Below are positions 35,375 to 47,664 of a DNA stretch of 64,000 bases, piece after piece. A program made the position numbers and the translations under genes. Origin of the DNA: Rachycentron canadum. Its lineage: Eukaryota; Chordata; Actinopteri; Carangiformes; Rachycentridae. The stretch is from positions 16,150,546 to 16,214,545 of the forward strand of contig CM076648.1 in NCBI GenBank assembly GCA_038496675.1, written 5' to 3'. The notes under the pieces are model-generated. The model was not told the origin of the DNA. It saw only the letters and a list, made by a program, of their open reading frames with translations, and searched no databases. Every line of letters starts with the position of its first letter. Position 1 is the first letter of the stretch.

Positions 35375-38300
35375 ATGAGCGCGTCAGCGGGGACGGGGGT
35401 GTTTGTGCTCTCCCTGATGTCCATCCCCATCTGCTACTTGTTCAATTCCCTCATTTACAACAACAGGTGAGTGAGAATAGGCCCGCATCTTTTCATTTTT
35501 GTCACTTTGAATTTTTAGAAGACTAATAACTAGCATCATTTAAAAAACTGTTAAGTGAAAGATAAATATTATTTTTGCATTGCGTTTAGTGCTGAAGCTT
35601 TCTTCTTCGCTGGGTGTACACTTGTCCTTATCCTGGCCATTTCAGCCCGTTTTATGATCAAGAAGAAGGCTCCAGCCGATCCTCTTTTCTATGGTATGAA
35701 TTATGTCTTTTAATGAACAAAGCATTTTCAATATGAGCTTACAATCACAGGGTTCTACAGGCTTTTAAATCAAAACAGAGCCATCAATTATATTAAGAAG
35801 TTTTTCCATGAGTGTGCTATTTTAGATAAAATCTTGTGGGGCTAAATATAAAAAAGGTATACACAGCGTATTATGTTTGCATGATATTCACTTCAGAAAG
35901 AAATGTGTATTTCCAGGCTTGAGAGCCAAAAGGTTTTAGGTGTTTTCTTTCATTTGTCAAAGAATTGATATTTATGAAATGCATGTATCTATCTGTGCAG
36001 TGTATGCAGTGTATGCATTCTTCAGTGTGGTTAATCTGATCATTGGGCTGGAGCAGGACAACATCATTGATGGATTTGTGACATTTTACCTCAAAGAGGC
36101 AAGTATTGTGCTGTGTGTCCTGTTTGTGGGTGAACTATATGTTTTTCCGCACATTCTTGCTCACAAATCTACCCTGTGCTTCAGGCAGATCCACATATTA
36201 ATACAGCACATGGGCACATGATCTCCTATTGGGATGGCTGTGTGCACTATCTAATGTATCTGCTTATGATTGCCGCAATTACTTGGGGGTAAGTTCTGTA
36301 TCGTGTATTTACCACAGCTATATCACTGATGCGCCACATTTTTCTTGTCATTAATAGTTGAATGTCCCCACATTCATGCTAAGTCTGAGAAGGGGGTATG
36401 TTTTCCATCTATTCGTACATGGTTAACTGTCTGAGTCTTTGGAAATGTAATGTGTTCATCTGGCTTTGACAATGGCAGTGTTACGTGGTTTGCACAGGGA
36501 CAGTTACCGAGCCATTGGACTCTACTGGGTAGGCTCTTTTCTCATGCGTGCCATGGTCTACATTCTTGGGAATGCTGTGGGTAAGTACACTAAAAATAAT
36601 GGGATGCTTTTAGATGGCTAGTGTAACCCCAGCACATACTTCCCACGAGAATATTACAGTGGTCCAAATGTTGCTCTTTTTTGTCGACTAGAAATGAATC
36701 ATACACACATTTTTCTGTGAACACCACTACATTTTGTGTTTTTTTTCTGTCTTCTTCACAATGAGATATGATCTTATTCTATCTTTTCCCAGGGAAATAT
36801 GGGACCCAAGTTGGTCCTCTGTTCATCCTCCACATGCTGTACACCTCATTGTCTGTCTGGGGCTGTTTCCGCATCTTCAGCCAGCCCTCCACACAGGACA
36901 TTCAGCACACAGTAAGTCAGACAATGAGTAATATTATAATAAAGTAATTAGTAAAGTAATAGTAAAGTAATTTGAATGTTATATATGAGGAAATGCAAAG
37001 TGTGCGAAGCAGTTTTGAAATATGAGACATCATTTGGCCATCTTTTGTGCAATATTCTTTTTTGAGAACATTTCAATTACAAAACATTAAATTGTAAAAA
37101 TATTTCACAATATTTTTCAACTGCTGCAGAGTATGTCTAGAACAGCCAAGTTCAGCAATAGAGTTGTTTTACCAAGAAAGAAATTGGTGCTAAGTACTTA
37201 ATTTTTTCAGGCAATTGGAGACCTGCCTGTTTCCGAGACCAATTCTATCACCCAACTTTGAAAAACACGGGAGAGATTTCCAGTCCATTACAGTGCATTA
37301 AGTCCATCACAGATTTCTGTATGGCTATATGTTGATGCGATGTTCGTATTCATGAATAGTCAAAATCACCAGGTGATGTTATTGCCATATGTCTTTAGCA
37401 TCTGACCTGCACCTTGAGAGCAGGTCACCTTGGCAGGTGCTGGTCAAATGCTAAAGAGATACATCAATGTTGCTTTCTCTCTGTCAGAGCATCCAGGAGG
37501 CTGAGAGAAAAAGTTTACTGCACAGACCTCTTGACCTACTGTTCGTTATTTACCTCATCCCTGCTTTGGCTTTCTGTGTCTTCAGAGGGCTGGTAAGAAA
37601 CCTTAAGATGATCAACTCCCCAGAGTAGACAATTTTCTGTAGAGTGCCTCTGTGTTTCAATCTGTCTGTATTTTAGGTTGTTCTGGACTGTTCCAGTATA
37701 TATTGCCAGGACTACACCCAACAATATGAGCCTTACCTGAGAGACCCTTCAGCCTATCCTAAAGTTCAGGTATCTTAATGACGTTAAACTTGCTTAAACT
37801 AAAACTGGAACTACTGAAATCTGATGCAGTGAACTACTGTATATTCCTTTTTTTAAGATGCTGGTGAGCATGCTGTACTCTGGCCCATATTACATCATTA
37901 CTCTCTATGGGCTGTTGGTCCCAGGATGTGAGTGGATGCCAGACCTGACACTCATGCACTCAGGAGCAGTGGCACAGGTATGTTCAGTGGGTTATTGTTA
38001 TTTGTTTGCTTGTGAACTGGCCTTTGTGGTTCAAGACCCACAAATGTGTTTTCACTTATTGGTGTGTTATTTTATCTGTAAAATCATTGTCACTGTATCA
38101 TTGTATGGTTATTATACTTCTCTATGGTATACAAGGACTCATAAAACATTCATTTTTAATTTGTTTTTCCCTCCCTAAACTGCATCTATGTCCATTTTTA
38201 CTGAACCCTTCACACTGGAATCAGGAAACCAAATCTATAGATGATGATTTTTAGATTTAGGAGATATTATGAGATGAGATACAGAGAGGATTAGACTCAG

Positions 38301-39514
38301 CCATTAATCTATATTGCTCTTTGTAGATGCTGGGTCAGTTTACATCATTTACTGCCACACAAAGTTCTTCAGTAAAATATTTTACCCACATTACATAGTT
38401 TCAGGTAGATAAGGTAGACTGGGCGTTTTGCCAAGTTTAGGCTGCTCTCTAACTTTTTCTTTTATGTAGTGGTCGGAGAGTGGTCTCTGTGTAGATTAGT
38501 CTTCTGTGCAGTCAAACACCAGTGGCTCTGCATGAACAGATATGGTCTGAATCAGTGGCATATACGCTATCTGTTTACATCTAAAGTTGGAAACACTGAA
38601 GTGTAGTGGGAGCAGCTAGTGTGCCAATCACATCTCAACAACACAAAGCAACTATTGTGTTTGAGCTGCAGGCTGGCGCGTCACTCAGCGGTGGGATAAT
38701 GGCAGAAGCTGACTTCAGACCAGGAGGAATGGTGGTATTGGTGGTGTTCACTTAAATGTCAGCTGTTCAGCCAGGCTATAAATAGGACGGCTGATGCTCT
38801 GACAGCCATGGTTGCTATGAGACAAGTCTGTATGTATCTCTTTTTGGTGACTTTCTATGAAAAGGTAACTGGCAAGGTGTCTGTTAGATTGACAAATATT
38901 TCAGGATGAGTGGGAACACCAGAATTTGTCTTGTTTTTATGGGTCACCAGTCCATTAAAGAAACAATCCACAACTGCCACTTAAGTGTATTTAGTTGTTT
39001 TACTTGTGTTTTATGTTATTCACCCCTTTATATGAACTGTTAATGTAGACAATGTGATTTCTTTGTAAGATAGTTCAAACAGTGCTACAAAGGATTTTGA
39101 TAGCATCATTTTTTCAGCAGTTGTTAAGGATTTGGTATCAGAGAATTTCCTTTTGCATTACACAATACATTTAAAGATAAGTCTGGGATACTAAGTTGCA
39201 TCAGATTCATAAGATATCTTGATAAATATGTGAAATATGATCAATGATGTAAAAATTTTCTTTTTAACTATGAAACTGTTAGCTGTTAGTTTAAAATTTT
39301 CTGTCTCTGTTTAACTTCACAGGCCCAATTCTCTCATATCGGTGCATCCCTTCACACACGGACACCGTTTTCCTACAGAGTACCTGCTAACAGCCAGCTG
39401 GTCTTCTTGCTGGTCAATGTCCTGTACACGCTGGTGCCTCAGGCTCTGTGCTATCGCTGCTGCTCCAGGCCTACATTCTTTCGTGGGCTAAAGTCAGAGA
39501 AGAAAAATGAATGA
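35375..39514 (+). CDS. tm6sf1: tm6sf1, transmembrane 6 superfamily member 1
   Basis: A polytopic membrane protein with two EXPERA domains, related to sterol isomerase-type proteins and to TM6SF2; it is reported in lysosomal membranes and its exact role is unsettled. Ten coding exons: 35375-35466, 35590-35693, 36001-36098, 36185-36288, 36498-36580, 36793-36911, 37488-37592, 37677-37769, 37858-37977, 39323-39514. Phases agree and give 369 aa against 370 in human. The protein opens MSASAGTGVFVLSL. Family motifs include VNLIIGLEQDNIIDGF, HGHMISYWDG, AIGLYWVGS, PGCEWMPDLTL and AQFSHIGASLHTRT. Several hydrophobic segments of about 20 residues are evident. The exon 3 donor appears to be GC, not GT (see findings). 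AATAAA signals are at 39746-39751 and 39951-39956. TM6SF2 is excluded mainly by synteny with btbd1 and by the N-terminus. Confidence 0.93.
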
Positions 39515-39950
39515 CAGAGTTAGGGAGGGAGAGCGTGCCAGGGAAGTCAAAGATGCCTTAACAAAAGGCAGAAGTACTTGCAAAGTACTAGTGTTTATTA
39601 GCAGCTGCTAATTTTGGAGAAGGAGCTGTCAACTGTAACCTTAATGAGGGCTAAGTACAGGATATTGGACATGTGACAAAATGGTCAGTTTGTGTCATCG
39701 GCACTTACATTGCTTCTTTTGAAAATGTAAAAATAAAAATTGAAAAATAAAGTTTGTTTGTGTATTTATAGAACCAGCAAGCACACACAAGAGACCAAAC
39801 AGTGCCATCGATAGTAGATCTTTGTGTTGGTTTAAAACTACTTTACAATACTTATTGTTTTTGTATTTTTGGTAGGTTTTGAGCTACAAAAGGTGCTTTG
39901 CTTTTGACACTGAGGTGGCCATGTGGTGCCTTTTGGACAATGTTTTAGCA

Positions 39951-39956
39951 AATAAA
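39951..39956 (+). terminator. tm6sf1 distal polyadenylation signal
   Basis: AATAAA about 440 bases after the tm6sf1 stop. A nearer one is at 39746-39751. Confidence 0.5.
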
Positions 39957-39969
39957 GAAATCATTCATG

Positions 39970-40430
39970 TCAACCATTCATGTTTTATAATATGTAGTAC
40001 TATTTACACAGTAGGTATATAGGTACTACTATGTAGGTACAAGGTGCTTTAAACATTACATTTCTTATGGTAAAATATGTTGGTTATCTATACACAGTGG
40101 TAACAAGTGTGTAGTATGAATAATACACTGTCTCAAAGTGTAATATATGCACTACAACATGGACTTAAAAGAAGTGATTATTGTGCAAATGTATGTGATT
40201 AATTTAAAGTTGTGGATTAAAGACTTAGTCCCTGCTCCATGCATTTGGTTTCATTTCAATGGACAATGGATGTAAAAATGTTTTTTGTTGTTGTTTTTGA
40301 TAAACGTAAATCAATAGTGTTAGTGCCTCCAGGCTTGTACACACGGATGGATACTTGGACACTTGTACAAGGTAAAAAAAACAAAAAACCCGTCGTATGA
40401 AGTGTGAGCAGGTTGAGGCGGAATGGGGTT
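39970..40430. other. Short intergenic region between tm6sf1 and zrsr2
   Basis: About 460 bases without a gene. It is the junction between the 15q25-like and Xp22-like gene blocks. I see no transposon, satellite or other scar in it. Confidence 0.6.
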
Positions 40431-40432
40431 GA

Positions 40433-40441
40433 ACCGGAAGT
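40433..40441 (+). promoter_or_regulatory. Consensus ETS/GABP site upstream of zrsr2
   Basis: ACCGGAAGT, a full-strength ETS/GABPA match, lies 242 bases upstream of the zrsr2 ATG. This is typical of housekeeping promoters without TATA. Use is inferred from position. Confidence 0.5.
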
Positions 40442-40682
40442 ACTTATACTGACTCCACCTCTTCCTCTGACACTCACTCAAACACTGCGCGTCCTGCTAA
40501 CTAAAGTTAGCAACAAACAGAAAGTATTTGGTTATATCACTGCCTGGACAAACCAAATCCACCCCGGAAATCACGCGTTCAACCTGACAACATTTAGTCC
40601 AGTATATTTTAAAACTAAGCGCCGATGAGAAGAAATAAGGGACTAAACTAGGTTTGGTGCTAAGTAGCTGCTGTTAGCTGTG

Positions 40683-43600
40683 ATGGCGGCGTCCACTCCT
40701 CTGATCTCTGCTCCTGTGCTCAGGTTTGTGTCTTTACATCTAACACTTTGATAATGTTTAAGAGAGGTGGACCACAATAACACGACAACCAGTATAAACA
40801 CCTCTACAGGGCCATAACAGGGCAACAGTCCTACTGCAGCTGATAAATATGTTTTTGTTAAATTCAACATGGTACATTACCTACCGGTAATGATGGGTGT
40901 AAGGGTTTGTTGAAATCATAGGAAGACCATTGACTTTGATGATATTTTTGTCTTACATTTAAAGCTCGATTAATTGAGTAGCTAATGGACATAAGATTAA
41001 TCGGCAACGATTTTGATTCTCGATTAACCTTAAAATTAATTTAATTTTAGAAAATAAAAGGACACAGTCTTGTGATGGATTAATTGTAAAATAAGGCTGC
41101 AGCACCCTTTACATGTTCCTAGAGTAAAAGTGGGTTGGATAATATCACAAACAATAGTCTGACGTTAGTTTGAAAACTTTTATTCTGCAGCTGTTGTGAG
41201 ACGGTTATATTTTTGTTGTTTTGTTCCCATATATAACAATATACCAGGTGTAGCTTATAAACCCCAACATTTACAACATTTTTCATTTGGTTTTTCCTAA
41301 ACCCGTTTCACCAGTTTAATGTTTATTTTCCTTTTATCACTTTTTATGTGAAATTGTGTGTTTTTCTATTCTTGCTGACCTGGTTCTTGACATCTTTGTT
41401 TTCATGAAGGCTCATGTTTCCCTGAGGTTAAACCACATTCATACAGCCTTTTCAAAGCTTTTGTGTTGACTCTTTGTAGCAGAAAATCCACAGCTGTTCT
41501 CACAGCAATTGCAATTCAGCAATTAGTAATGGTATTATTTATACCTGACAGGACAAGTGTCTCCTGTAAATAAGATCTATTTAACATCCACATTTTCATC
41601 CTGATCATTAGTTACACCCTCCTGTACAGGTGTTAATGTACTTGTGTCCACGTTTTGTACAAGTCATTTAGCAGGATACACTCAAAAGGCAGCACTGGGC
41701 ATTGTTTCAGCTGTGACTTTTATTTTGTTTTTCATTTTAGTCAAAAGAAACGCAGAGCTGCTCAGAGGAAAGAAAGAAGAAAACGGAAACGCCAAGCTCT
41801 CGCCCAAGCAAGAGAATGTGGTATGGGGATACACAGCTGTCACATGTGATGATTTGTCATTTCTACACTTGTTGCCGTACCCTTTGCCAGGTTAATTATA
41901 ACATCTCCTCTGTTATAGGTTTAAAAAATGGAGAAGGTGATACACATGGAGAAGAAGAAGAAATAAATGATGATGCTGATGATGATGATAGGGATAATGA
42001 TACTGCTGAGGAGGAAAGGTATGTCTATACTAAAGTCACTCTGTTGTCCTGCACCTGCACATTCAATGATAGATAGCATAGTTTGCACTGGTTTTATTAA
42101 GTGTGTTTGATTTGTGCCTGATGTGTTTTCTCAGATTTCGGCTACATGGAGAGTGGTTGGAAAGAGAGAGACTTGCCCAGGAGGAATTCAGGCTGAGGTC
42201 TGAGAGAGAGGAAACTGCTCGGAGAAGAAAAGAGGAGGAGGAGGTAATCTCCTGTTTATATCCACAGAGAGCATGTACAGTTTAAGAAATGTTTTGACCC
42301 CATTCGTGGTCGAAATGATTGAGAAGGGGTTAAGCTGCTTCAGGAGTTTATAACCAATATGGGATGTCAGCCCAGCACACAGAGATGTAGCTTGGTTTTA
42401 TAAAGAGAGAAATGATCATTCCAGATAAGTTCTTTAGTTTGTTCTCCAGTTGTTAACTAATTTCATAAAACTTTGCCAGGAATGAATGGGCTTGGTTCTG
42501 AGTACCACAGACAGAGAAGGGAGGTAACATGGAAAATGTTGACAATAAAATAAAGAATGATTTCAATGCACCAAGTACCAAGGCACAGATTTATCATAGT
42601 TCTTCAGTCATGTTGGTCTAACACAAGGCATGGGTGTATGGTTCAAAATCCAACAAAGTAATCCTCATTAAGACAATAAAGAACTAAAGCTCAAGTTCTA
42701 ATAAGATAACTGCATTAGCATGAACTAAAAAAGCTAACTCTGCAATGAAATTTACAATTTACTGTCAACTATATGAGACTATAGGAGTAAGTGGAGACTG
42801 ACACAGGGGATTGATTTCATTAGTTGAGTCTAGTTGCTATGATGATTAATTGATTAGTGCAATTGAGCCTGTTTGACTGATTCATTTTGATAAGAATACA
42901 ATATTCACTAGCTTTATGTGTTTTTGTTTTCACAGCGGATGATAAAGGAGGAATGGGAGGCCCAGCAGAAGAGAGAACAAGAAGAAAAAGAGCAGAAGCA
43001 GCAGGAGAAAAGAGACAGAGAGGTGATACGGAGCCTGGGAGGATAGAAACAAAGAGAAATATATCCTCTTCCACTTTATTTACACTGTCCTCCCAAGAGT
43101 GAAGATTGAGACAATCATACAGTTAAACATTAATAATCAGCTGAATGTTTCTTTTGTGAAATGTATTTTTTGCTTTGAGCATGGTTCTTTTTTCCTTGAC
43201 TGAGTGGCACAAGCAACCATCCTACTCCTTACCTAATCCTTACAGCACCTCAGCTCTCACAAGAAGGATGTATCTTTTACTTTGTGTGACAACTGTCTGT
43301 GAAATTGCTTCATAAGACTTGTGTTTTGTGCCTACAAGTTCTTGTGAAAGTGGTCTTAACCCACAAAAACAGATATGCTGCAGTATGTTGACCTCTACAC
43401 ATTTTCACCAGCCGTGTCTTTACACCATTTGTAGGAGGCTGTTCAGAAAATGTTGGATGAAGCTGAAAATCAGGTAGAAACACACACAGAAAGCTATATA
43501 ATTGACTTCCTCAAAAGTCATATGATACATGGGTTAAATGTAAAAGACTAAAAGCGTACAGCTACATGAAATGTTGAATTTGCATACCATCTCTACCTTA

Positions 43601-45625
43601 TTTAAAGTCAAACCACACTGTACAGTATATATACGCTTTTGTTCACATTCTCACTTCTAGCTTGATAATGGAGGGCCGTGGATGAATCCCGAGGCTCCAG
43701 TGACAGAAAAATCTGAGAACTTTGGGACAGAGTGTGATGTAGCCAACTGTCCGTTCTTCCTCAAGACTGGAGCATGTCGATTTGGAGACAGGTACTATCT
43801 GTCATGCTACATTAAAGTCATAAATCTGTATTTGATGTTTGAATGGATCTACAGACACATTTCTGCCATATCTCTCATATCTTTGTTTATTCGCCTCTCT
43901 TCTGTCTGTCTGCGTGAGTCCAGATGTTCTCGGAAGCACATTTATCCCACAACCAGCCCAACTCTGATGATTCGAGGGATGTTTACGACTTTTGGCATGG
44001 AGGAGTCACGGCGTGATGATTATGACATAGATGCCTGTTTGGAGCACAGTGAGGAGGAGCTACACGAGTCTTTCCTCGAGTTCTACCACGATGTCCTACC
44101 GGAATTTAAGAGTGTTGGCAAGGTGCTTCAATTCAAGGTAAGGTTTAACGTCAGTAATAGGATTTCTGTCATCTTTTTACATAATGGGAGATTGGTAAAC
44201 CCAAATCCCACATTAGTAACCTAATGTGCATAAATGTCAAATATGTCTAGGTCACGGGCAGCTGTATTTCAGTATAAAGTAATTAATAAAAAGTATTTGG
44301 AAATTAATTACACCTAATTATTACCTCTAAATATACACATTCGGTTAAATCTTTTTTTAGGTCAGCTGTAATTACGAACCACACCTGAGAGGAAATGTTT
44401 ACATCCAGTTTGAGACGTAAGTTGTCACACTATCCTTCAATGAGTTTTCCCAAATAAATATGTACATAGTTTGAATTCTTGGATATAACTCTTGACTATT
44501 TCTGTCCAGAGAGGAGCAGTGTAAGGAGGCCTTCATCAAGTTCAATGGGAGGTGGTACGCAGGCCGGCAACTTCATTGTGAGATATGTCCTGTTACGCGC
44601 TGGAAGAATGCTATTTGTGGTAAGTAAATTAATCATGCTGACTTCCAAAAGCAGTTTTACTTGGGAGATAGAAGATTCAGTTGCGTGTACTTACTGTCTT
44701 TCTTGTGTTGTTTTTTTCTGTCTCAGGATTGTTTGACAGAAAGAAGTGCCCCAAAGGGAAGCACTGTAACTTCCTGCATGTATTTCGCAATCCTGGCAAT
44801 GAATTCTGGGAGGCTGACAGGGACCTGCACATGTCCCCAGACCGCAGCATCAGGGGGAGTCGCAGAGATGGGTGGCATTCAGAGCGATACAGAGACCGGT
44901 CGTGGAGGCAACGTCACTGCAGCAGAAGCCCCCCAAGGTCAGAGAGATCCCAAAGCAGACGGGAGGACAACAGGCGGAGGAGCAGGAGTCGAGAGAGGAG
45001 GGTCTCCCACCAGGATAAAGAGGACAAATGGTCATCCAGGTCCAGACATAGTGACAGGAGGACAGATAGGTATATGAGCAGAAGTAGAGACAGATCAAGG
45101 AGTAGAAGTAGAGACAGAGAAAATGATAGGCTGAGAAACAGAAGTAGAGATGAAGACAGGGAGGATCATTATAGTAACAGAAGTGAAGAGAAAGACAAAG
45201 ACAGAGAAGCCAGAGAAAGGTCAAGAAGCACAGAGGGGAAAAGAAACAAAGAAAGTAGAGAAAGGAGCCCCAAGAAACCAGACAGGAGTAAGAAAACACC
45301 AAATGATGATACTAACGCACAACGACGCCACAAACACTCCAAAAAGAGCAAGAAGAAGAGCAAGAAGAAACACAAGAAGAAGAGCCATTTGCCTGAAGGG
45401 ACGATCTCATCAGGAGAGTCAGACAAGGAGGAAGAGTCAGAGACTGAGAACCATTCTGCAGTGAATCCCAGTGGACAGAGACATGAAACTGGGCTCATTC
45501 TGAAAAACAGTGACATAGATGAGTGTGTTGACACTAAGAAGACGTCGAGTCCTAAAGGTAAAAGTGAACAGTGTAACACAGAAGGCTATAAGCCTGCTGG
45601 AAACTGTGATATGAGTACCTCTTAG
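40683..45625 (+). CDS. zrsr2: zrsr2, U2AF35-related splicing factor
   Basis: ZRSR2 recognises the 3' splice site in U12-type (minor) introns and also acts in U2-type splicing. Eleven coding exons: 40683-40723, 41741-41820, 41919-42018, 42135-42243, 42936-43022, 43435-43473, 43661-43791, 43924-44137, 44361-44416, 44510-44619, 44727-45625; phases agree, 621 aa. Order: a basic N-terminus, a Glu-rich coiled-coil-like segment (about 75-150), a first CCCH zinc finger (C182, C191, C197, H201), a U2AF-homology RRM (about 205-315), a second CCCH finger (C322, C330, C336, H340), then a long Arg/Ser tail from about 385. Human ZRSR2 is 482 aa; most of the excess is in the RS tail and its lysine-rich end. 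The tail is one uninterrupted exon. AATAAA is at 45749-45754. The gene is tail to tail with ap1s2, as expected from the human X neighbourhood. Confidence 0.93.
40960..41065. repeat. Short degenerate 'TAATCGATTAATCG' type repeat
   Basis: In zrsr2 intron 1. It contains 'cgattaattgagtagctaatgg', 'attaatcggcaacgatttt' and 'tctcgattaacct', resembling the end of a dispersed teleost repeat also seen at 48160, 54530 and 56285. Confidence 0.45.
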
Positions 45626-45748
45626 TGGCTTCTTCATTTTGATCAGTCTGGTCTGTTTTTAGAAGATTTCAGCAGTGATACAGTGCCTGTCACCAATGTA
45701 CATATGTGAATATTTTAAAGTCCTGTGGCACTAATTAAAACAATATAA

Positions 45749-45754
45749 AATAAA
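45749..45754 (+). terminator. zrsr2 polyadenylation signal
   Basis: AATAAA 124 bases after the zrsr2 stop. Confidence 0.65.
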
Positions 45755-45759
45755 AGATC

Positions 45760-47664
45760 AACAAGTGGGTCTTCTTTTTTAAATGAATACATTTATTGTT
45801 AATACCTTTCAAATGTAAGAAAAAATGTTGGCAAATGTGTTGGCAGTGTTTAATAGTAAAGTAAGTGATTTCCTTTGCACAAATCAAAGATGGGCTTCTT
45901 TATTAATTTCTTGATGTTAAACAAAAACACAGTGGTTTTAAGTGCAAACAAACAATTGGACTGCCATACAGATTGAAATGAGCATCTGTTCATTGCTTGT
46001 TGACTTGTTTACTTGCATCTTACTGAACAAGCTGACGAATGATGAATGCTAATGATGTACCCTGATATGTGCAGTTCATTTTCCTATGTTCCTACTCCAT
46101 AAAGAAACTCAGGATACACCTGTCTTTATGTGGATTGGAATAATTACATAATACTGATATATTGTGGCCAAATAACCTCCACATACTTTTTCTCAAACAT
46201 GCTGCCATCCCAAATCCCTTTTCTGCCATGTTAGCCTTCCATAGTCACCATTGAGAAGGTAAAACACAGTGTTCTTTGGTCATAGGTTAGTCTTTAAGAG
46301 TAAGCCAAAGTATAATACATGTTTTTTTTATTTGGGTCACTATCCTATCCTTAACTAAGACTAAGGGAGAGACTGACCTAAGATTTATTTTCAGAGGCCA
46401 CGACAAACTTCATAGATAAACAAATGCTTTTGTTAGGAAAATAAATCAATTGTCAGAAAAATGAAGACAACAGAAAAACATTTTCACAAACATGACACTA
46501 GTTACAGACAAACAGCTGTTAATTAAAACTAAACATTTAGTCTCGCAAATAAAATATGTAAAGGTTCATTTTTGGAGAGGAATTCCAAACAAACCTATAC
46601 AAACCTACTGAACATCTACACTCATTATTCATGGGTAACTTTAATTTCATACAATTGGTGAGTTGCATTTCCCTTGTAGAAGTGATTGTGAGAGTGTCAG
46701 TGATTCCTACAATGGCACTAGCCCCTGTTGGTGCCTGTAATGTTTTACCATTACATTTGAGTCACAGGGCTGAATGTCACATTCTCTGACAATATAAATT
46801 CTTGATCATCTCAGAAAAAAACCTAAAACAAATTAGAAGACCATTTAGCAACACTTCCTGCTATTCAGTGGTTATTTTTTTGTACTTTTTTTGAGTCCTC
46901 ATAGATTCTTCGACCCTTCTGTATGGAAAAATGTTCACTGCACATTTAATATTTTTAACATCTTGCTCCATGCTCAATTTGTACTTGACCTTTGTATCAA
47001 TTTTGAAGTATTAGTTATACTGTTAAACATTAATGATGTTTTCCAATATTCTATTTTTACAGTCAAAATAATGTGCTAATACTTTTGTTGATAGGCAAAA
47101 AGAGCAAGGACAGATGTCTTTTCCACCTAATCTTTTAAAAACTGGAAGTGGAAATAACCAGAGCAGCTGTGGATTTTGCTGAACGACCTTCTGGGTTTTT
47201 CAAAGCTTTGAGTATTCACTCATGAAAGAAGATGCTTAGCTCTGTGACTCAAACACACAAGTAGCACCAACTGCAGCTACAACAGCACCTTTTAAAATCC
47301 TTGAAGCCAAGCAGCACACAACTCTACAATCAGTGATGATGAATGATCTTAATAAAATACTGGAGTTTTTATGTCGTCGCTACATCATTCTCTGTGGAGT
47401 TTTAAGAAGTTAGGGGAGTGAAGTTTGCTAATAGTGCTGCAGGATACAGTGAGGAAACTTGTACACAAGGAGACACATTAAACCACAGTTGGCACCACAC
47501 TGAAATGACATTACAGGATAGTACAGTACAGAGTAATACAGTACATAGATGGTGATTATATACATACAACACTGACACAGTGAACAGGAGAAGACAGGAT
47601 AGAGACATAGAGTTTGCCAGAAATACATCTGGAAGAAAGAGCTGTGAGGCAGTGATGTGATGAT
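45760..47664. other. Convergent zrsr2/ap1s2 3' region
   Basis: About 1.9 kb between two stop codons on opposite strands. It probably holds the ap1s2 3' UTR. Candidate AATAAA signals on the minus strand are at 46384-46389, 45898-45903 and 45787-45792; which is used cannot be told. No gene is seen. Confidence 0.5.

Noticed and set aside
44850..45579. Long Leu/Cys/Phe/Ser-rich minus-strand frames that look like membrane proteins
   Set aside because: They are the reverse complement of the Arg/Ser/Lys-rich zrsr2 tail, which automatically gives hydrophobic residues.
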